A DNA stretch of 64,000 nt from Acanthochromis polyacanthus (lineage: Eukaryota; Chordata; Actinopteri; Pomacentridae): positions 5,809,489-5,873,488 of the forward strand of contig NC_067113.1 in NCBI RefSeq assembly GCF_021347895.1, given 5' to 3'. Below, one piece after another: positions 1 to 12,556 of the stretch. The notes beneath the pieces were generated by a model. The model ran no database searches, was not told where the DNA came from, and was given only the letters and a program-made list of their open reading frames with translations. Each line of letters opens with the position of its first letter. Position 1 is the stretch's first letter. Both the position numbers and the translations under genes were made by a program.

Positions 1-744
1 TAAGTCTTCAAATACAGAACACTAATCCTAAACGGCTGACAACGGCAGCTGTTCTGTCATGAATTAAGACTGCTAAGTGGACAGTCAGCTTCAAAACTGA
101 AAACAGAACATGAATGTGTTGTATCTTAAATATAAACTTCCATAAATATGTATGACATCATGTATCCTGACTGCTATAACATGATTTTTGAAAAAATTTA
201 AATTTACATCTAACTGAAGTACTTTTTGTGTTTCTTTCCACTTTGTTCAATGGTGACCTGCAGGACACCACCATTTCTCTTGGCTGTGTTTGGCAGGCTG
301 CCTCACTGAAGGAGGTTAAGGAACACAGAGGTCAGTGGTAACACATGCAGAGCGGGCCTCAGATGACCGCTCCTTTATCATAAAGCTGCTACAAACTGTC
401 AGCTGTGATAAAGTGGGAAGAAGCTGCTGGTACTCATTCAGTAAAAGATAGATTTTCCTGCTTGAAAAATAGAGGGCTGTGGTTTGATTACCACAGCCTT
501 ACCACATGCTCCAAAATATCATTCAAAGCTTCTTACATGAAATAGATTCTAATGAAAACAATGCAGTGACTTATCTAATACATTGTCCAGAGCAAAAATT
601 TCTGCACTGTCAGAATATCCGTTACTGTAAGACAGCCATTCAGTTTTGAGATGAACTGTGTTTCCATCTTCTGTCAGATAGGTGGTAAAAATGTGGTCCT
701 TGGTTTACTCCGGCTATGGTTAGCCCTGAGCTAGCTCTCCTCCA
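1..744. other. no gene seen
   Basis: AT-rich sequence without a convincing exon, repeat end or RNA gene. The first recognisable coding remnant, a LINE, begins near 745. Confidence 0.5.
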
Positions 745-2135
745 GTCTGGTTGAAGAAAGCTAGAAAGCTTGCAGTACACTTTCAAACCTACACAGACCA
801 TAATCAAAAGTATAAAGATGCCCTCAGTTCTGCCCGGTCAACTTGTTTTCCACACATCATCCACTCTGGCTCCAGTAACCTTAAGACACTGTTCTCCACC
901 ATCAGTTCCCTTCTGAAAACCCATGACAACACCCCTCTATCTTTCACATCCAATAAATGCCAGACTTTCCTTTCCATTTTTCAATCCAAAATACAATCTA
1001 CAACAGCGTCCAGACCTCCACCCCTACCCCATCTCCCCACTTTGCTCCCCCTCTTCCACTGCTCAGTCTTTTTCTTTGTTCTCTCCTGTATCTCCTGCTC
1101 AACTCTCCTAACTCGTGACCGGAGTATAAACACCCACCGGCACTCTGGATCCCATCAAAGCTCAATCAAGACCTGCCTTCCTGTCCTCTCTTCACTCATC
1201 ACTGCCATCATCAACTTCTCCCTCTGCTCTGGATCAGTCCCTGAGACCCTCAAACGTGCTGTTATCACTACCATTCCCAAGAAACTTGGACTTGACCCTG
1301 ACATTATGTCCAACTTCCCCCCCATCTCCAACCTCTGTTTTCTCTTCAACATCCTGGAACGTGCCGTTGCATCTCAGCTCCAAACCAACCTCACCTACAA
1401 ATATCTGTTTGAAGTTTTTCAATCTTCCATCTTGAAACATCACTCCACATCACTTGCACAGCACCCACCTGGATCAAATCATAGTCTCCAGCTGACAACA
1501 ATTCATCCATATTAATAACCACTCCTCCTTTACTGCTCCCCTGGCACAAGGCATCCACCAAGGTTCAGTGCTTGGCCCCCTGCTTTTCATCCTTTACATC
1601 CTCCCACTTGGCAACATCATCCATCGTCACGGTCTCCAGTTCCACTACTACGGTGTTGACATCCAAATATAAATCTCCACCAAATCCATCACCTCCTCCC
1701 CTCTCCACCCTCTCAAACTGCCTTTCTGAAATAAAATCCTGGATGCACACTAACTACCTTCAACTCAGCTGTGACAAATCTGATCTCATGATCATCAGCC
1801 CCAAATCCTTCACCCAGTCCATCCATCTCTTCTGCCTCACTATTCACAACTCATCCCTGACTCCCTTCTCTCAAATCCGCAAACTTAGACTAATCATTGA
1901 TACCCACCTCAATTTCAAACAGCACATCAAACAAGTCACAAAAACAGCTTTTAATCATCTGAAAAACATTGCTCATCTCTGGCCATCTCTCTCCCTCCCT
2001 GCAGCTGAAACCCTCATCTATGGCTTCATCACCTCCAGACTCGACTATTGCTAAAACCTCCTCTGTGGCCCACCCTCCAAACTCCTCAGTAAACTTTAGC
2101 TCATCCAGAACTCTGCTCTCCGTCTCCTCACCCAC
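745..2135 (+). mobile_element. L2-like LINE remnant, left part, reverse transcriptase region
   Basis: This is a decayed non-LTR retrotransposon. Frame 751-1515 gives a lysine-rich start and a linker typical of the region before the reverse transcriptase (SVPETLKRAVI). After a frame break near 1515-1570, the reading GIHQGSVLGPLLFILYILP appears in the frame of 1559-1640, followed by a damaged YADD box that reads as YGVD. Frame 1572-2054 continues through the thumb region to SRLDYC, then NSALRLLTH just before 2135. The copy lacks its 5' part and has several frame breaks and stops. A related copy lies at 29800-30475. The 3' continuation resumes in frame at 17164, beyond a hAT insertion. CR1/L2 group is the likely clade; RTE is less likely. 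Confidence 0.8.
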
Positions 2136-2366
2136 CAGGGGCAGCTGGTCAATAGAGGGCGCTAGGGCGCCGCCCCCTCTGTCTCACATCATGTAGAGTC
2201 ACAGCCCTTCCTTTAATTAAATCGTTTTTAAAATTACATTTACATGTATATCCTATGTTTTTAACAAGCAAAATGGATAATAGAGCCTGTAGAGAGTTAC
2301 TAAAATGTATATAATTTGTAATAAAAAGTCAGATTAGAAACGTCCGACGTTGTCTACAATTACTAA

Positions 2367-2475
2367 CCCACTGAGCAATAGACGTCTATTAGACGTCTAG
2401 ATTTTTTTTAGACCTAAATTCAACCATCTAGATGCTGTCTGTTTTTAGATGGAATTTAGACGTTGCAGTTTAATC
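2367..2475 (+). repeat. EnSpm left terminal and subterminal repeats
   Basis: The terminal CCCACTGAGCA is followed by AATAGACGTC, TATTAGACGTCTAGA and TTTAGACG motifs. The same motif set recurs at the right end in inverted and direct copies. In CACTA elements such subterminal repeats are the usual transposase binding sites; that role here is inferred. Confidence 0.7.
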
Positions 2476-2494
2476 AATTATTCTACAATTATTT

Positions 2495-3250
2495 ATTAAA
2501 AAAAACAACTGTAAGGTGCATAGCTAATCTCCAAATACTGAACTAATATAATTATGATAGCCGTTGAGCAATCGAATCTAGACAACTGAATTTAATCCAT
2601 CATTCAAAAGTGGTTCATTTAAAACAATAACTGCATGTTGCATAACTGATGTCCAAATACTGAACTAAAATAATTCTGATAGCCGTCGAGCGATATTCAG
2701 TATAGTATAAATTTAGCCGAGATTTAGACGTTTAAATCTCTACCGCATTTCAACGTCTAGATATAGACCGAATCTAGACAACTGAATTTAATCCATATTC
2801 AAAAGTTGTTAATTTAAAACAATAACTGCATGTTGCATAACCGATGTCCAAACACTGAACTAAAATAATTCTGATAGCCGTCGAGCGATATATAGTATAG
2901 TATAAATATAGCCGACATTTAGACGTCTAAATCTCTACTGCATTTCAACGTTTAGACATAGACTGAATATAGACAACAGAATTTAATCCATCATATTTTT
3001 TTTATTTGAAACAATAAATGCATGTTGCATAACTGATCTCAAAATACTGAACTAAATCAATTATGATAGCCGTTAAGCGATATCGCTTATAGACCAAATT
3101 TCAACAACTTAATTTTATCCATTATTCCAACTTAAAACAATAACTGCATGCTGCAGAATTGATCTGTTGATATTGGACTAAAATCATTTTATTAGCCATA
3201 ATCGCTATAAACTACAGTTTATATGTAGATGTCTAATATTCCGCTTTTCA
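2495..3250 (+). repeat. five degenerate subterminal repeat units (about 125-195 bp)
   Basis: A unit containing AACAATAACTGCATGTTGCA, then AATACTGAACTAAAATAATT and GATAGCCGTCGAGCGATAT, occurs near 2500, 2620, 2815, 3008 and 3135. The two central copies are the most alike and also share the TAGACGT-rich tail. The outer copies are more diverged. The array lies directly inside the left EnSpm end. Confidence 0.75.
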
Positions 3251-5305
3251 ACGTCGACACCATTAAGATGTATTTTAAATCTTCGGAAAATAAAAGAAAC
3301 AGTAATCTAATGGAATACAGCCAGCTCTTTCCATGTGCAGTGCCCAGCTGTGGAGGGAGCAGTATTGCTGTTGCACTGTTTACGTAGACTGACCGGTGTG
3401 TTCACCTTATTTGGTCAAAACATATCAGTCCCCCAAAAAACTTAGGTTAATATGAAAGCCTGGGCCCTGTTGAGCACTCGACAACAAAGTTTGTCGCTGA
3501 AATTCCATTAGATTATTAGATATCCGTAGTGTTTTCTCAGTCTCATTAAAGCTGACTGCCGCCATGTTGCCTTCTATGTTGACAAAGATGCAGCCACCTT
3601 ATTGGTGGAGCACGCTCACATGACGCACCGTGCAACCACTTCCTGGCAAAATATTATTCCGCTCAGAGAGAAGTAGCCCGTGATAAAAACTTATCGCCAT
3701 AGCCGCTTTGCCACGATATCAACGACAAAAAAAAATTGGTAGCTCTTTAAGGCCCCTACTTTGTATTCGTATGGAGATCACATGATCATAACATGAAAAA
3801 AGCTTTACTTTATGGACGGCACAACTTCCGACCATGCTTCCGACAAAGGAATCCTTGCGCACATGCACTACGCTCTATGCATTCACTAGTTCAGGGCACT
3901 GGAAAGTTTCAAGAAACGACGGAAAAAGTTTAGAAGGAGTCAATTTGACCTCATTCAGCGGTTAAGAGGTGGGTGCTGAAGTATATATAGAAAAATGTTT
4001 AATTTTGCAATGTTTGGTCCTTTTACAATCATGCTTCAGTTTAGTATTTGCATGCATCGTGTGTTGGTTGATAGCATGAGGGCTAGTGAGTTGCTAGTTT
4101 AGCCAGTGTGGGCCTAATAGTATTTTGTTTTTCTTTCAATGGTATTGTCGTGAAAGTAAGAAAGGGCCTGCTCTGTCTTAGAGCGTAAGCTTCTAGTTGG
4201 GCTATTGTCAAAAAAAAAACTATTAAACTTTGAAAGTTAGGTATATTTTGATGCTAATTCTTGAACATTATGAAGTGACATTCTGAAAACAGGCCTTTAC
4301 TTGTAAGAGTTTCTTTTAGACTGTCATTAAAAACAGTTAATTAAATATGACCTAATTAAAATTAAGACAGATGGATGTGGATTATGATTGCTTGCATATC
4401 AGGTATTGGTGCTACACATTTCTGGGGGGTAAATGTTTACCATTGTGTAATTTTTTAAAGAAATTTATTCGTAAAATCACATTGGGCTATGATAGCATAA
4501 GGAACATGTCCGATGCTAAGGTTATCTAGTTAAATTAAAATCTTAATAACTTTTTTAAAGTTCTCAAATAGATTCCTGCATTAAAGAATAAAAAAAATGT
4601 ATTACATAATTTCATTGCCAGCCCCCCAGAAATTTGAAAACGCAGACAAACATCTTGAAAAATCCTTTTAAAGCTCTAAGATTTAACATGATGTCATTCC
4701 CTCCTCAGCTCTGCTCAGCCCTTTCCCATGGTGATAGAGTATGTTTTTGCAATACCCGATCCAGTAACTACATCCTTTAACTACTATTTATAAGCCACAC
4801 AATACATATGTGCTGTGTCGGTCAATCAATAATAATAATAATGATAATAGAAATGGTAATGTAATTATTGTTATTTTTGTTATTATCATTATTACTATTA
4901 TTAGTAGTATATTCATCCTTACTCTTTAACTCCACGGCAGCACCATTGCACCTGCCTACTTGCTTCTTCATTCATTATCTCTTCACTTACTCCCTTCTAG
5001 AATGCATATTTTGTATAAAGGAGTAGTTAACCCACTAATGACATGACATTTTACTCATGCCATGGAGACTTGGATTCAATAAGACTTTTGTCACATTCCT
5101 AAGATAATCAAATCATTGTCTAAATATATTCCAATTGGTTCTGGATGTTAAGGTCCCCATAAGAAATACGTGGACGTAAAATTAATTTAAACAATTTTTC
5201 ACATAATTACATCAAGGAAATCTAAAAAGTTATGCAGCATTGCTTGTGATCTTCTGGAAAAGCAATTAGCGTACAACACTGATCTTTTTCCTTGTGTTTT
5301 TTTCC
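3251..5305 (+). other. EnSpm 5' non-coding region and probable first intron
   Basis: No long reading frame is present. An AT trinucleotide-rich tract lies at about 4826-4915. A short basic-coding stretch near 3895-3970 followed by a GTGGGT-like donor could be a first exon, but this is not secure. A polypyrimidine tract and CAG at 5299-5305 form the acceptor for the transposase exon. Confidence 0.4.
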
Positions 5306-5318
5306 AGCAAGATTGAGT

Positions 5319-7292
5319 ATGGCCTCTAATTATTTGAAAGATTGGAGAAGAAAACAAGCTAGATCAGGTGATTTCTTAGAGGATTTCTCCAGTGATGAAG
5401 ATGTTTCACAGGAGGACAAACAAGAGCAGGGTGCATCAAGTCAATCTGGCCAGCCGCCAGATGACACCTTCGGAACGACATCTTTTGAAGGACAGCGTTT
5501 GGAGGGCACACAAGAGGATAGGGCAAGTCAATCTGCACAGCTAACAGATGAGACCTTAGGAAGTGCATTGTTCCAAACAACCATGGAAGAAGAGCCTGAT
5601 ACACCGGAGGACTACGGTTATAGTGAATACCCAGACACAAGTGATGAAGAAACCAAGCTCGTTGACTTTGAATCCCCAAACGAAGAGAAACTGTCAAGCC
5701 TAAGAGAAGATGTGGCATCTTGGGCCGTAGAAACAAATCAGACCAATAAAATGCTAGCGATCCTCCGCAAACATGGCCACAATTTGCCCAAAGATGTACG
5801 CACACTATTGCAGACTTCATGTTTTGTGGAAAGTCAAAAGATATGTGATGGGGACTACATTTACTATGGTTTAGAGTCAGGCATCCGCAAATATCTTGAG
5901 CAATACCCTACTTTCACAGGACCAGTCATCTTGGACATTAATATTGGTGGTGTTACCCTCTTCAAATCAAGTCAGACACAATTTTGGCCAATTTTAGCCA
6001 AATTTGACAAGTCTGAACCTTTCATTGTGTCTCTATTTTGTGGGAACACAAAACCTGAACCGGTAGAGGATTATCTACAGGGTTTTGTCCAGGAGTTGGT
6101 AGAACTTCAAGAAAAGGGCATTGTTTATGAAGGGATCCAGTCTGAGGTCAAGATTAATGCTTTCATATGTGACTCTCCTGCAAGGGCTTTTGTTAAGTGT
6201 ATCAAAGGTCACAATTCGTATGAGGCATGTGAACGCTGTGAAGCTTTGGCCAGCCATGTGGACGGCAGGATGGTCTACACAAATCACGCACCTTGCGAGA
6301 GAAGAACTGATGAAAAATTTAGAACAGTTCAATACACGGTCCACCAAAAAAAAGCAACACCCCTCATTAGATCTGGAGTCGGGTGTGTCAGTCAGTTTGT
6401 CTTGGACTATATGCATGTGGTTTGCCTAGGTGCAGCAAAGAGGCTTCTGACCTTTCTGATTAAAGGTCCTGCTGAGTGCAAACTGCCCAAAAGGGCAGTC
6501 GAAGAACTATCCAGACGATTAATTGCACTCAGAGGGAAGATGCCATCAGAATTTGCCAGGCAACCGAGGTCATTAGTGGATCTGGATCGGTGGAAAGCAA
6601 CTGAATTTTGGCAGTTCCTACTCTACACAGGCCCAGTCGTGCTGAAGGACATAATGTCAGATGACCAGTACCACCACTTCTTGTGTTTGACAGTAGGTAT
6701 GTCTATCTTGCTTGAGTCGGATCATGAGCAAAGACAGGCATATCTGCAGTACTCAAGGGATGTCCTAAAGCACTTTGTAGAGAACTCTGATGAGTTTTAT
6801 GGCAACACCTTTTGTGTGTACAATATCCACAGTTTGATGCACCTGTGTGAAGATGTGGAGGTTTTCAAATGTTCCTTGAATGATATATCAGCATTCCCGT
6901 TCGAGAACCATTTGCAGTCTCTCAAGAGAATGGTTCGTAATGGCCAAAATCCAATTTCACAGGTCTCTAAACGGATTGTAGAAATGGAGCAGCCAAAGAC
7001 AGTAAAAACGTCGTCGCAGAAAAGATGCTATGTCTCAGCCAAAACCCAAGACAGTTCCTTCATCCTTGAAGACCATATTGCATTTGTGAGGGAGAAGAGG
7101 GATGATGGCAAGCTGGTGGCTGATCTTGTCACACTGGATGATGCAAATGATTTGTTTGAAACACCATACAAGTCAAAGATCATCAACATTGCCTATGTGG
7201 ACAGACAAATGGATCATGCACATCGAACTGATAAGGAAGGCTGTCTGCATTCCACAAGTAGACGGATGTGCCATCTTTCCTCTGCTACATAG
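5319..7292 (+). CDS. EnSpm/CACTA Tnp2-like transposase, 657 aa
   Basis: This is the probable catalytic transposase of the surrounding element. I chose the ATG at 5319 (MASNYLKDW), 13 bases after an AG acceptor at 5304-5305; the frame extends slightly upstream but has no ATG there. Residues about 20-120 are acidic and Ser/Gln-rich. The core shows FWPILAKFD, then CDSPARAF (Asp285), a CxxC pair in EACERCEAL, LDYMHVVCLGAAKRLL (Asp363), and AFPFENHLQSLKRMVR (Glu529). These follow the Tnp2/transposase_21-like layout seen in animal EnSpm elements; the three acidic residues are my candidates for the DDE triad. The frame is unbroken, so this copy may be recent. The downstream multi-exon gene is on the same strand. 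Activity cannot be judged from sequence alone. Confidence 0.85.
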   Translation: MASNYLKDWRRKQARSGDFLEDFSSDEDVSQEDKQEQGASSQSGQPPDDTFGTTSFEGQRLEGTQEDRASQSAQLTDETLGSALFQTTMEEEPDTPEDYGYSEYPDTSDEETKLVDFESPNEEKLSSLREDVASWAVETNQTNKMLAILRKHGHNLPKDVRTLLQTSCFVESQKICDGDYIYYGLESGIRKYLEQYPTFTGPVILDINIGGVTLFKSSQTQFWPILAKFDKSEPFIVSLFCGNTKPEPVEDYLQGFVQELVELQEKGIVYEGIQSEVKINAFICDSPARAFVKCIKGHNSYEACERCEALASHVDGRMVYTNHAPCERRTDEKFRTVQYTVHQKKATPLIRSGVGCVSQFVLDYMHVVCLGAAKRLLTFLIKGPAECKLPKRAVEELSRRLIALRGKMPSEFARQPRSLVDLDRWKATEFWQFLLYTGPVVLKDIMSDDQYHHFLCLTVGMSILLESDHEQRQAYLQYSRDVLKHFVENSDEFYGNTFCVYNIHSLMHLCEDVEVFKCSLNDISAFPFENHLQSLKRMVRNGQNPISQVSKRIVEMEQPKTVKTSSQKRCYVSAKTQDSSFILEDHIAFVREKRDDGKLVADLVTLDDANDLFETPYKSKIINIAYVDRQMDHAHRTDKEGCLHSTSRRMCHLSSAT

Positions 7293-10200
7293 CATGACCT
7301 AATTGGGCCTTGAAAAATTAACGGAACTATGGAAGCTTTACAACAACACTTTTGGAAATGGATAAATTGACCAGCAATTTCCACACTGTTAATGACACAT
7401 TACATTTTGAGGAAACAAAAGCCCAGCTGACACGCACCATCAACCACCTCCAATGCCGAGACCATGCTGGCAACCCAACAGCAATAATTGTCTGTTACAG
7501 CATTAAGGGCAAAAAATAGGTATGACATTGCTGATTTGCTGTTCTCAAAACATTTGATTGCCTCAAAATACTAATAATCCTAACGTGCTTGTAATATAAC
7601 ATTGAAATGTCACAAATCTGAAAAAAATTCACAAGAAAGCCTTCTGTACGATTTCAGAGAAACTAACCCTAACCCTAACCAATCCCTTGACAGCCATTCA
7701 GTACCAATTTCAATATGTTGTAATCTAACACTTATTCATAAATTTATAGCAGGCAGCGGCTTATTTACCAGAACCAGTGGGCCAACATGCGTCTGGCTGC
7801 ATTTACATTTTTAATGTATATTGTACTTTTTATTTTTATTTTCAGAAGATGTCACAGCGGAAGACAACCAGGGTTGTTAAGAAGAAGACCTTCACTGACT
7901 TTGTTCAAGGTAAGCGCATGTTGTGTTGTAGTTAGACATTACACAAAATGTACACATTTTGTCTGCTCATTGCTTGCTTTGTTTTTTAAGTTTATGCAAA
8001 TCCCTTCTGTGTCTAGGTCCCACGTATCCTACACCCCCGAAGAAATTTAGGAAGGGGTCCAAATCAGTGGCCTCAAATGGTAATTTAAAACAAATCTTTA
8101 TTCAACATAAAACAAACATATTATTCATATATGTGCAATGTTTAATATTAGTTGATTGTGATTATTTTTGTGTTCATTTTGAGTAATGTCAGTCTCTTTT
8201 TGTTTGTGTTTTTAAATTTTTTTATTTTTTTTTACTTTCAGCCCCTGGTCCATCTCATCAGCCACAAGGGTTAAACTTGGCTAGTTCCACCACCACTGGT
8301 ATCTATCAATGCTAACATATTGTTTTCCATGTCCAGCTATAACAAGCCTTGAATGTATTTGTCTGTCATTGTTATACTACTTATCAGAATTTGCTGAATC
8401 TTGTTACAGGTCCTAAAGATGCCCCAATGAAGAACCCTACCAGAACCCTCCCCCCACGTGTTCCACGTAAGTAATTTTGATTATGGCCAAATATTTTTTA
8501 AAAGTCCTTTATAATCTTTATAAAAGTCCTTTTTAATGTCACTTTTGAAAACTACGTGGTATCATTCTCTCTCCTGGCACATGAAAATGTCTAATAAACT
8601 CCTGTTGCACTTTGAAAAGCGGACTGAATCCCTAGCTTATGACAGTGGTCTGAAGACTTAACTCAAACTCCAACTGACAATGACTACAAATATCAGGAAA
8701 TTATTAAAGAGGAGAATAAAGGATGGAGTTGAGCTTAATTTTGTGTATGTGTGAAGTTAAGCTGCTGTTTTTATGTAGACTGATGTCAGGGAATGTTTGA
8801 CTTTGCATCCTATCATAAATGGAAGCCATTGTGTGTATAGCTTTGAGGTAAAGATTAATCAGCTGTTCATTATTTTTTTTGATGGTTTCTGCAGAGTCGT
8901 CCAGCTTTTTGTTTTTGTTGTTCCTTTTTCTTCAACTTTTTTCTACAAATGTTCATTATTTATGTTAGCATGTGCTGTCATTGCTTTGTACAAAATCTTG
9001 ATGATCACCTACAGGCCAGATTTCTGAAGCAATTTTATTGTTGTAGGCCAAGAGCAACCCAACTCTCCAGATTTGTTTGAACAACCGGAAACATCATTCG
9101 ATCTTTCAAAATGTAAGGCTAAGGTATTTCTAAGTTTTTTTTAATTCAAAACATTGTTTTATCAATTTTGAACATTTCTTTTCTCCTGCTTTTATTAGCA
9201 TGGCAGCCTTCACCCGACAGCTCAATGACTCAGATATCCTGTGAGTTTGTAATGTTGTCCTCTTTATTTGTATTCTTTTTTTGTCCAATTAATACTTATA
9301 ATTTAAATTAATTCAAACAATGTACATCTGTGATAACTATTTCTTCCCCAGGCGATTCACCATCAAGTCCAGAAACAATTTTGACCCCCCCTCTGCATTC
9401 CTCTACACCGGGTATAATTTATATGTTTATTATATTCAAATTATCCCCCTGGTTATTAGATAATTTAAATTTAATGCCTGTTTAATGGACAAAGATAACA
9501 TTGTTCTCCACTAAGTATTAAACCTGTGTTGGTGAAACAATGATTAGCAGCAGGAGAAGACAAAATACCTAAATGCAACGCTGAATATAATACTTTTTGT
9601 ATCTGTTTTTGATTACAGCTGTGCAAGGTCAAACAACATCTGCAGTCCCTGACAGGGGCCGTTCTCGAAAAAAGTCAGAAGTCAAGGTATGTTTGGTTAA
9701 GTACAGCAAATACACGGGGACCATTGTGTCCAACTAGTGAAATTATTGTTTTGTCATAATCACGATTATCAAGGTCTAATTATCCCCGACCCCAAATAAT
9801 GAATGTGGGTGTCAAGATGTCAAGTTCACACATGCAGCCAGGACTGTTCAATTTTTGTATGTGTGTCTCTCCTAGCAGATGATAGCGCTCCGATCACCCC
9901 AGTAGTATCTGGGAGGGTCTGTGATAGACGGCGCAGTCCTGTGATGACCCGTGCCCGGACCCCACAGGGTAATCATTAATGTTTATAGCAGCGATTACAC
10001 TGTTGGTTGCAAATATGATCATTGCATTTGCTGCCCCCACCCCTGTGTACATTGTAATTTAATACATTGGAGTAGGCATTATAAGTTGCAAATTTTATTA
10101 TTCAGACCTTTTTGAAAGCCTCTGCTGAATATACTGCAAATGACAAATGGTGTGAGTGAAAAGATTTCATTTCAACATGCTTTCTCTCCGATTAGATAAC

Positions 10201-10322
10201 CGAGGTCAGACCACCCCTGTGGTCCCTGGCAGGGCCAATAGCCAGGCTCGGATCCCACAGGGTAAACTTTTATTCATTATGGCAGTGTTCACAGTGGTGA
10301 GTGTATAAACATGACATTTAAT

Positions 10323-11228
10323 CAGTGGCGGCCCGTGACCAAAATTACCGAGGAAGCCAGTGTGAACAACAAATTAGATTTGGTGTTATTTTCATGTAAA
10401 CAAATCACCCTACTGTTACAGTACCTTTTTTCTACCGACTTCTCATTCATTTCCGTGAAAAAAAAGAGGTTAAGTGCTCCAGGGGTTGTTCAGGGAGCCG
10501 GTAGACCGGTCAAATAGGAGACATGGCCAGCAGAAAAGCCAGTTAAACTTGGCACTTCCCGTTAGCCACTCGTTTCTGGCATAGTTAGCTTCACAAAAAG
10601 AGCGAGCTTTTCCATTAGCTCTACACTTAGTTAGATTGAGCTTTGGAGTTGGCCTACCGTCCCTTTTGACTTGTAGTTGAACTTCAAAAGGAAGTTTTGT
10701 GAAGTCATTTTTTACAAGAAACTCAAGGTCCCTGTCACCATCCATTCTCTGGCTAGCTTGATGGCTATACTTGCTGTGTGGGCTTGCCTTCGCCTGGCGG
10801 GACAGCTGCATTAGTGTGGGTATTGTTCATCACAGTTTGTGATTGGTTGGAAGCCAGATTTGATCTGGCCTACCTTATGTTTTTTTAATTATGCATCGAC
10901 CATTAAGCGATGAGCCTTGCTTCAATCTGATTGGCAAATACAGGCTGTTTTTTCTCTAAGGGAGGCAAGGTGAAGCTGGGCTCTGAACAGACAGACAGCG
11001 CAGAGGGCATGAGAGATGTAGTGTAATGCACAAAAAGAGCTTGACAAGAGGAGCGCTGTTTTGCTCCTCACAAAGCAGCAATGCCTGATGTAGTGTTTTG
11101 ACAACAAGGAGTGACAAAAAATATAAAACATAAAATACATAGTGGTGAAGATTATTTATATTTTTTCTTTCTTGCATATTTTTTGGGGAAGCCAGGCTTC
11201 CCTTGGCCTCCGTGAAAAACCGCCACTG
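10323..11228 (-). mobile_element. non-autonomous hAT (ZMYM1-type) element, 906 bp
   Basis: The ends are inverted: CAGTGGCGGCCCGTGA at 10323 and, on the other strand, CAGTGGCGGTTTTTCACGG ending at 11228. Perfect 8-bp direct repeats CATTTAAT flank it (10315-10322 and 11229-11236). It sits in an intron of the DUF4806 gene and carries only the N-terminal transposase region on the minus strand. Its ends resemble those of the larger hAT at 2136-17155, so the two may belong to related subfamilies. Confidence 0.85.
10470..10811 (-). pseudogene. hAT/ZMYM1-like transposase N-terminal fragment (TTF-type zinc finger)
   Basis: A 113-aa open frame ends shortly after the motif WLFCWPCLLF, which is typical of the TTF-type zinc finger in ZMYM1-like hAT transposases. 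RDGRPTPKLNLTKC and WLTGSAKFNW also fit that region. The DUF4371 and dimerisation parts are absent, so this is an internally deleted element rather than a working gene. Confidence 0.7.
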
Positions 11229-11441
11229 CATTTAATTCCCTCTTCTTTTTACAGCTGTCTCAAGTCGGCTAGCACAAGTAGACACAATTACCCACAGTTC
11301 AAGTGGTAAGTTTATAGTGCAAAGTTAAGTGAATTTGAGATGGCATTTCACACATTTTTATTTTGATTTACATTTTAAGTTTTTTTTTTTTTACCTCCAA
11401 ACAGTGAACCGTGGCATTTCAAGTGCTGTGACACCCAAAGA

Positions 11442-12556
11442 TAGGGTGACCATATTCTGTTTCTCTGAAAAGAGGACACACTTCCAGCTCGCGTGCGAAA
11501 AATTTTCAGTCTCCCACCCTCCAGCCCACCCCCCCATTTTTAGGGGTTTTCCATGGGTCAGGGGGCTTTCTGTGCTTCAAACTCAGTTAAACAGATATTC
11601 TGAATTCCCCAGAAAATAACACTTTACCTGGATATACAGAAAAATTGCCCAAAACACTCACAAACAGTTGCTTTATAAATAATATATTTATTTAAAGCAA
11701 TTCTCCTAAACAATATAATCAGTCACATACAAATATGGCCTGCTCTAGTCTTTAATAGTTATTGACTCAAGTTGTGTAGGAACACATGTATTCAGATGTT
11801 TAACAAAATAAGAAATAATCATCTCTCTTAAGTCTGACACTTACACCTTAGTTAGGAAAAGTGAGGTAGAGTACCATTCTTCAAAATAACCTCCCAATTA
11901 TCAATTATGTAAAAATAGAAATAATGCCTCAAAATATTAAACAAATAGAAAAAAGAGAGGTAGCCTATTCTGCAATGTTCAGTTAGCCCATTCTTCAAAA
12001 TAATGTGTCTAATGGCAAATGAAAAAATATAGAAATAATGCCTCAAGTCAACAGTCCTTTTTTTCCTTCTTTTTCCTTTTCTTATTAGCTACAGAGACAT
12101 AAGTCCCAGCTTTGCAGACTGTACATTCTGCCTCCCATTTGACACGACCCGGACGAAAACAGGGGTACTTTTTTCGCATTTCATCAGTGAAATGACATTT
12201 GCGTTTCGGCATTTTCTTTCGGTTCGAGTGCTCTCTCGCAGTGTGCCTACCTGCCTGTCAGCCTGGGAGGAAGCGAATCTCCAGCGCCGTGGCGCGCGTT
12301 GGCGCTTCAGAGACGCGGCGCTGGCGCTCCGCAGCGTGTGCAGTGGAAATTGTCTGATAGAAGAGAATGGGTTCTAAGTGCTGCACAGTACGATTCAAGA
12401 GCGCGGCGCGGTGCGGCGCGGCGGTTTCGCGTTATGTGGAATTTAGGGGATCAAAAACCTGAACATTTGAAGGACTCTGTAAACGCCGGCCGGACAGGCC
12501 GGACAGCCTCTCAAAAGAGGACATGTCCGGGCAAAAGAGGACGTATGGTCACCCTA
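11442..12556 (-). mobile_element. non-autonomous hAT element with BED-type finger remnant, 1115 bp
   Basis: The inverted ends are TAGGGTGACCATATTCTG at 11442 and, in reverse, TAGGGTGACCATACGTCC from 12556. Both continue into AAAGAGGAC. Perfect 8-bp repeats CCCAAAGA lie at 11434-11441 and 12557-12564. It entered at the end of a coding exon of the EnSpm companion gene, and no good splice donor is left there. A short transposase N-terminus is on the minus strand. Confidence 0.9.
12048..12212 (-). pseudogene. BED-like zinc-finger start of a hAT transposase, 54 aa
   Basis: The frame starts MPKRKCHFTDEMRKKY and holds WEAECTVCKAGTYVSVANK, a CxxC half-finger as found at the start of fish hAT transposases. 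It runs into a Lys-rich tail and a stop; the histidine half of the finger and all later domains are missing. Confidence 0.65.

Noticed and set aside
6075..6416. Minus-strand frames inside the EnSpm transposase
   Set aside because: They overlap a well-supported plus-strand gene and show no motif.
7664..7682. TAACCCTAACCC-like telomere words
   Set aside because: Only two to three units, internal to an EnSpm intron; a similar short run at 54464-54483 is part of an interspersed repeat.
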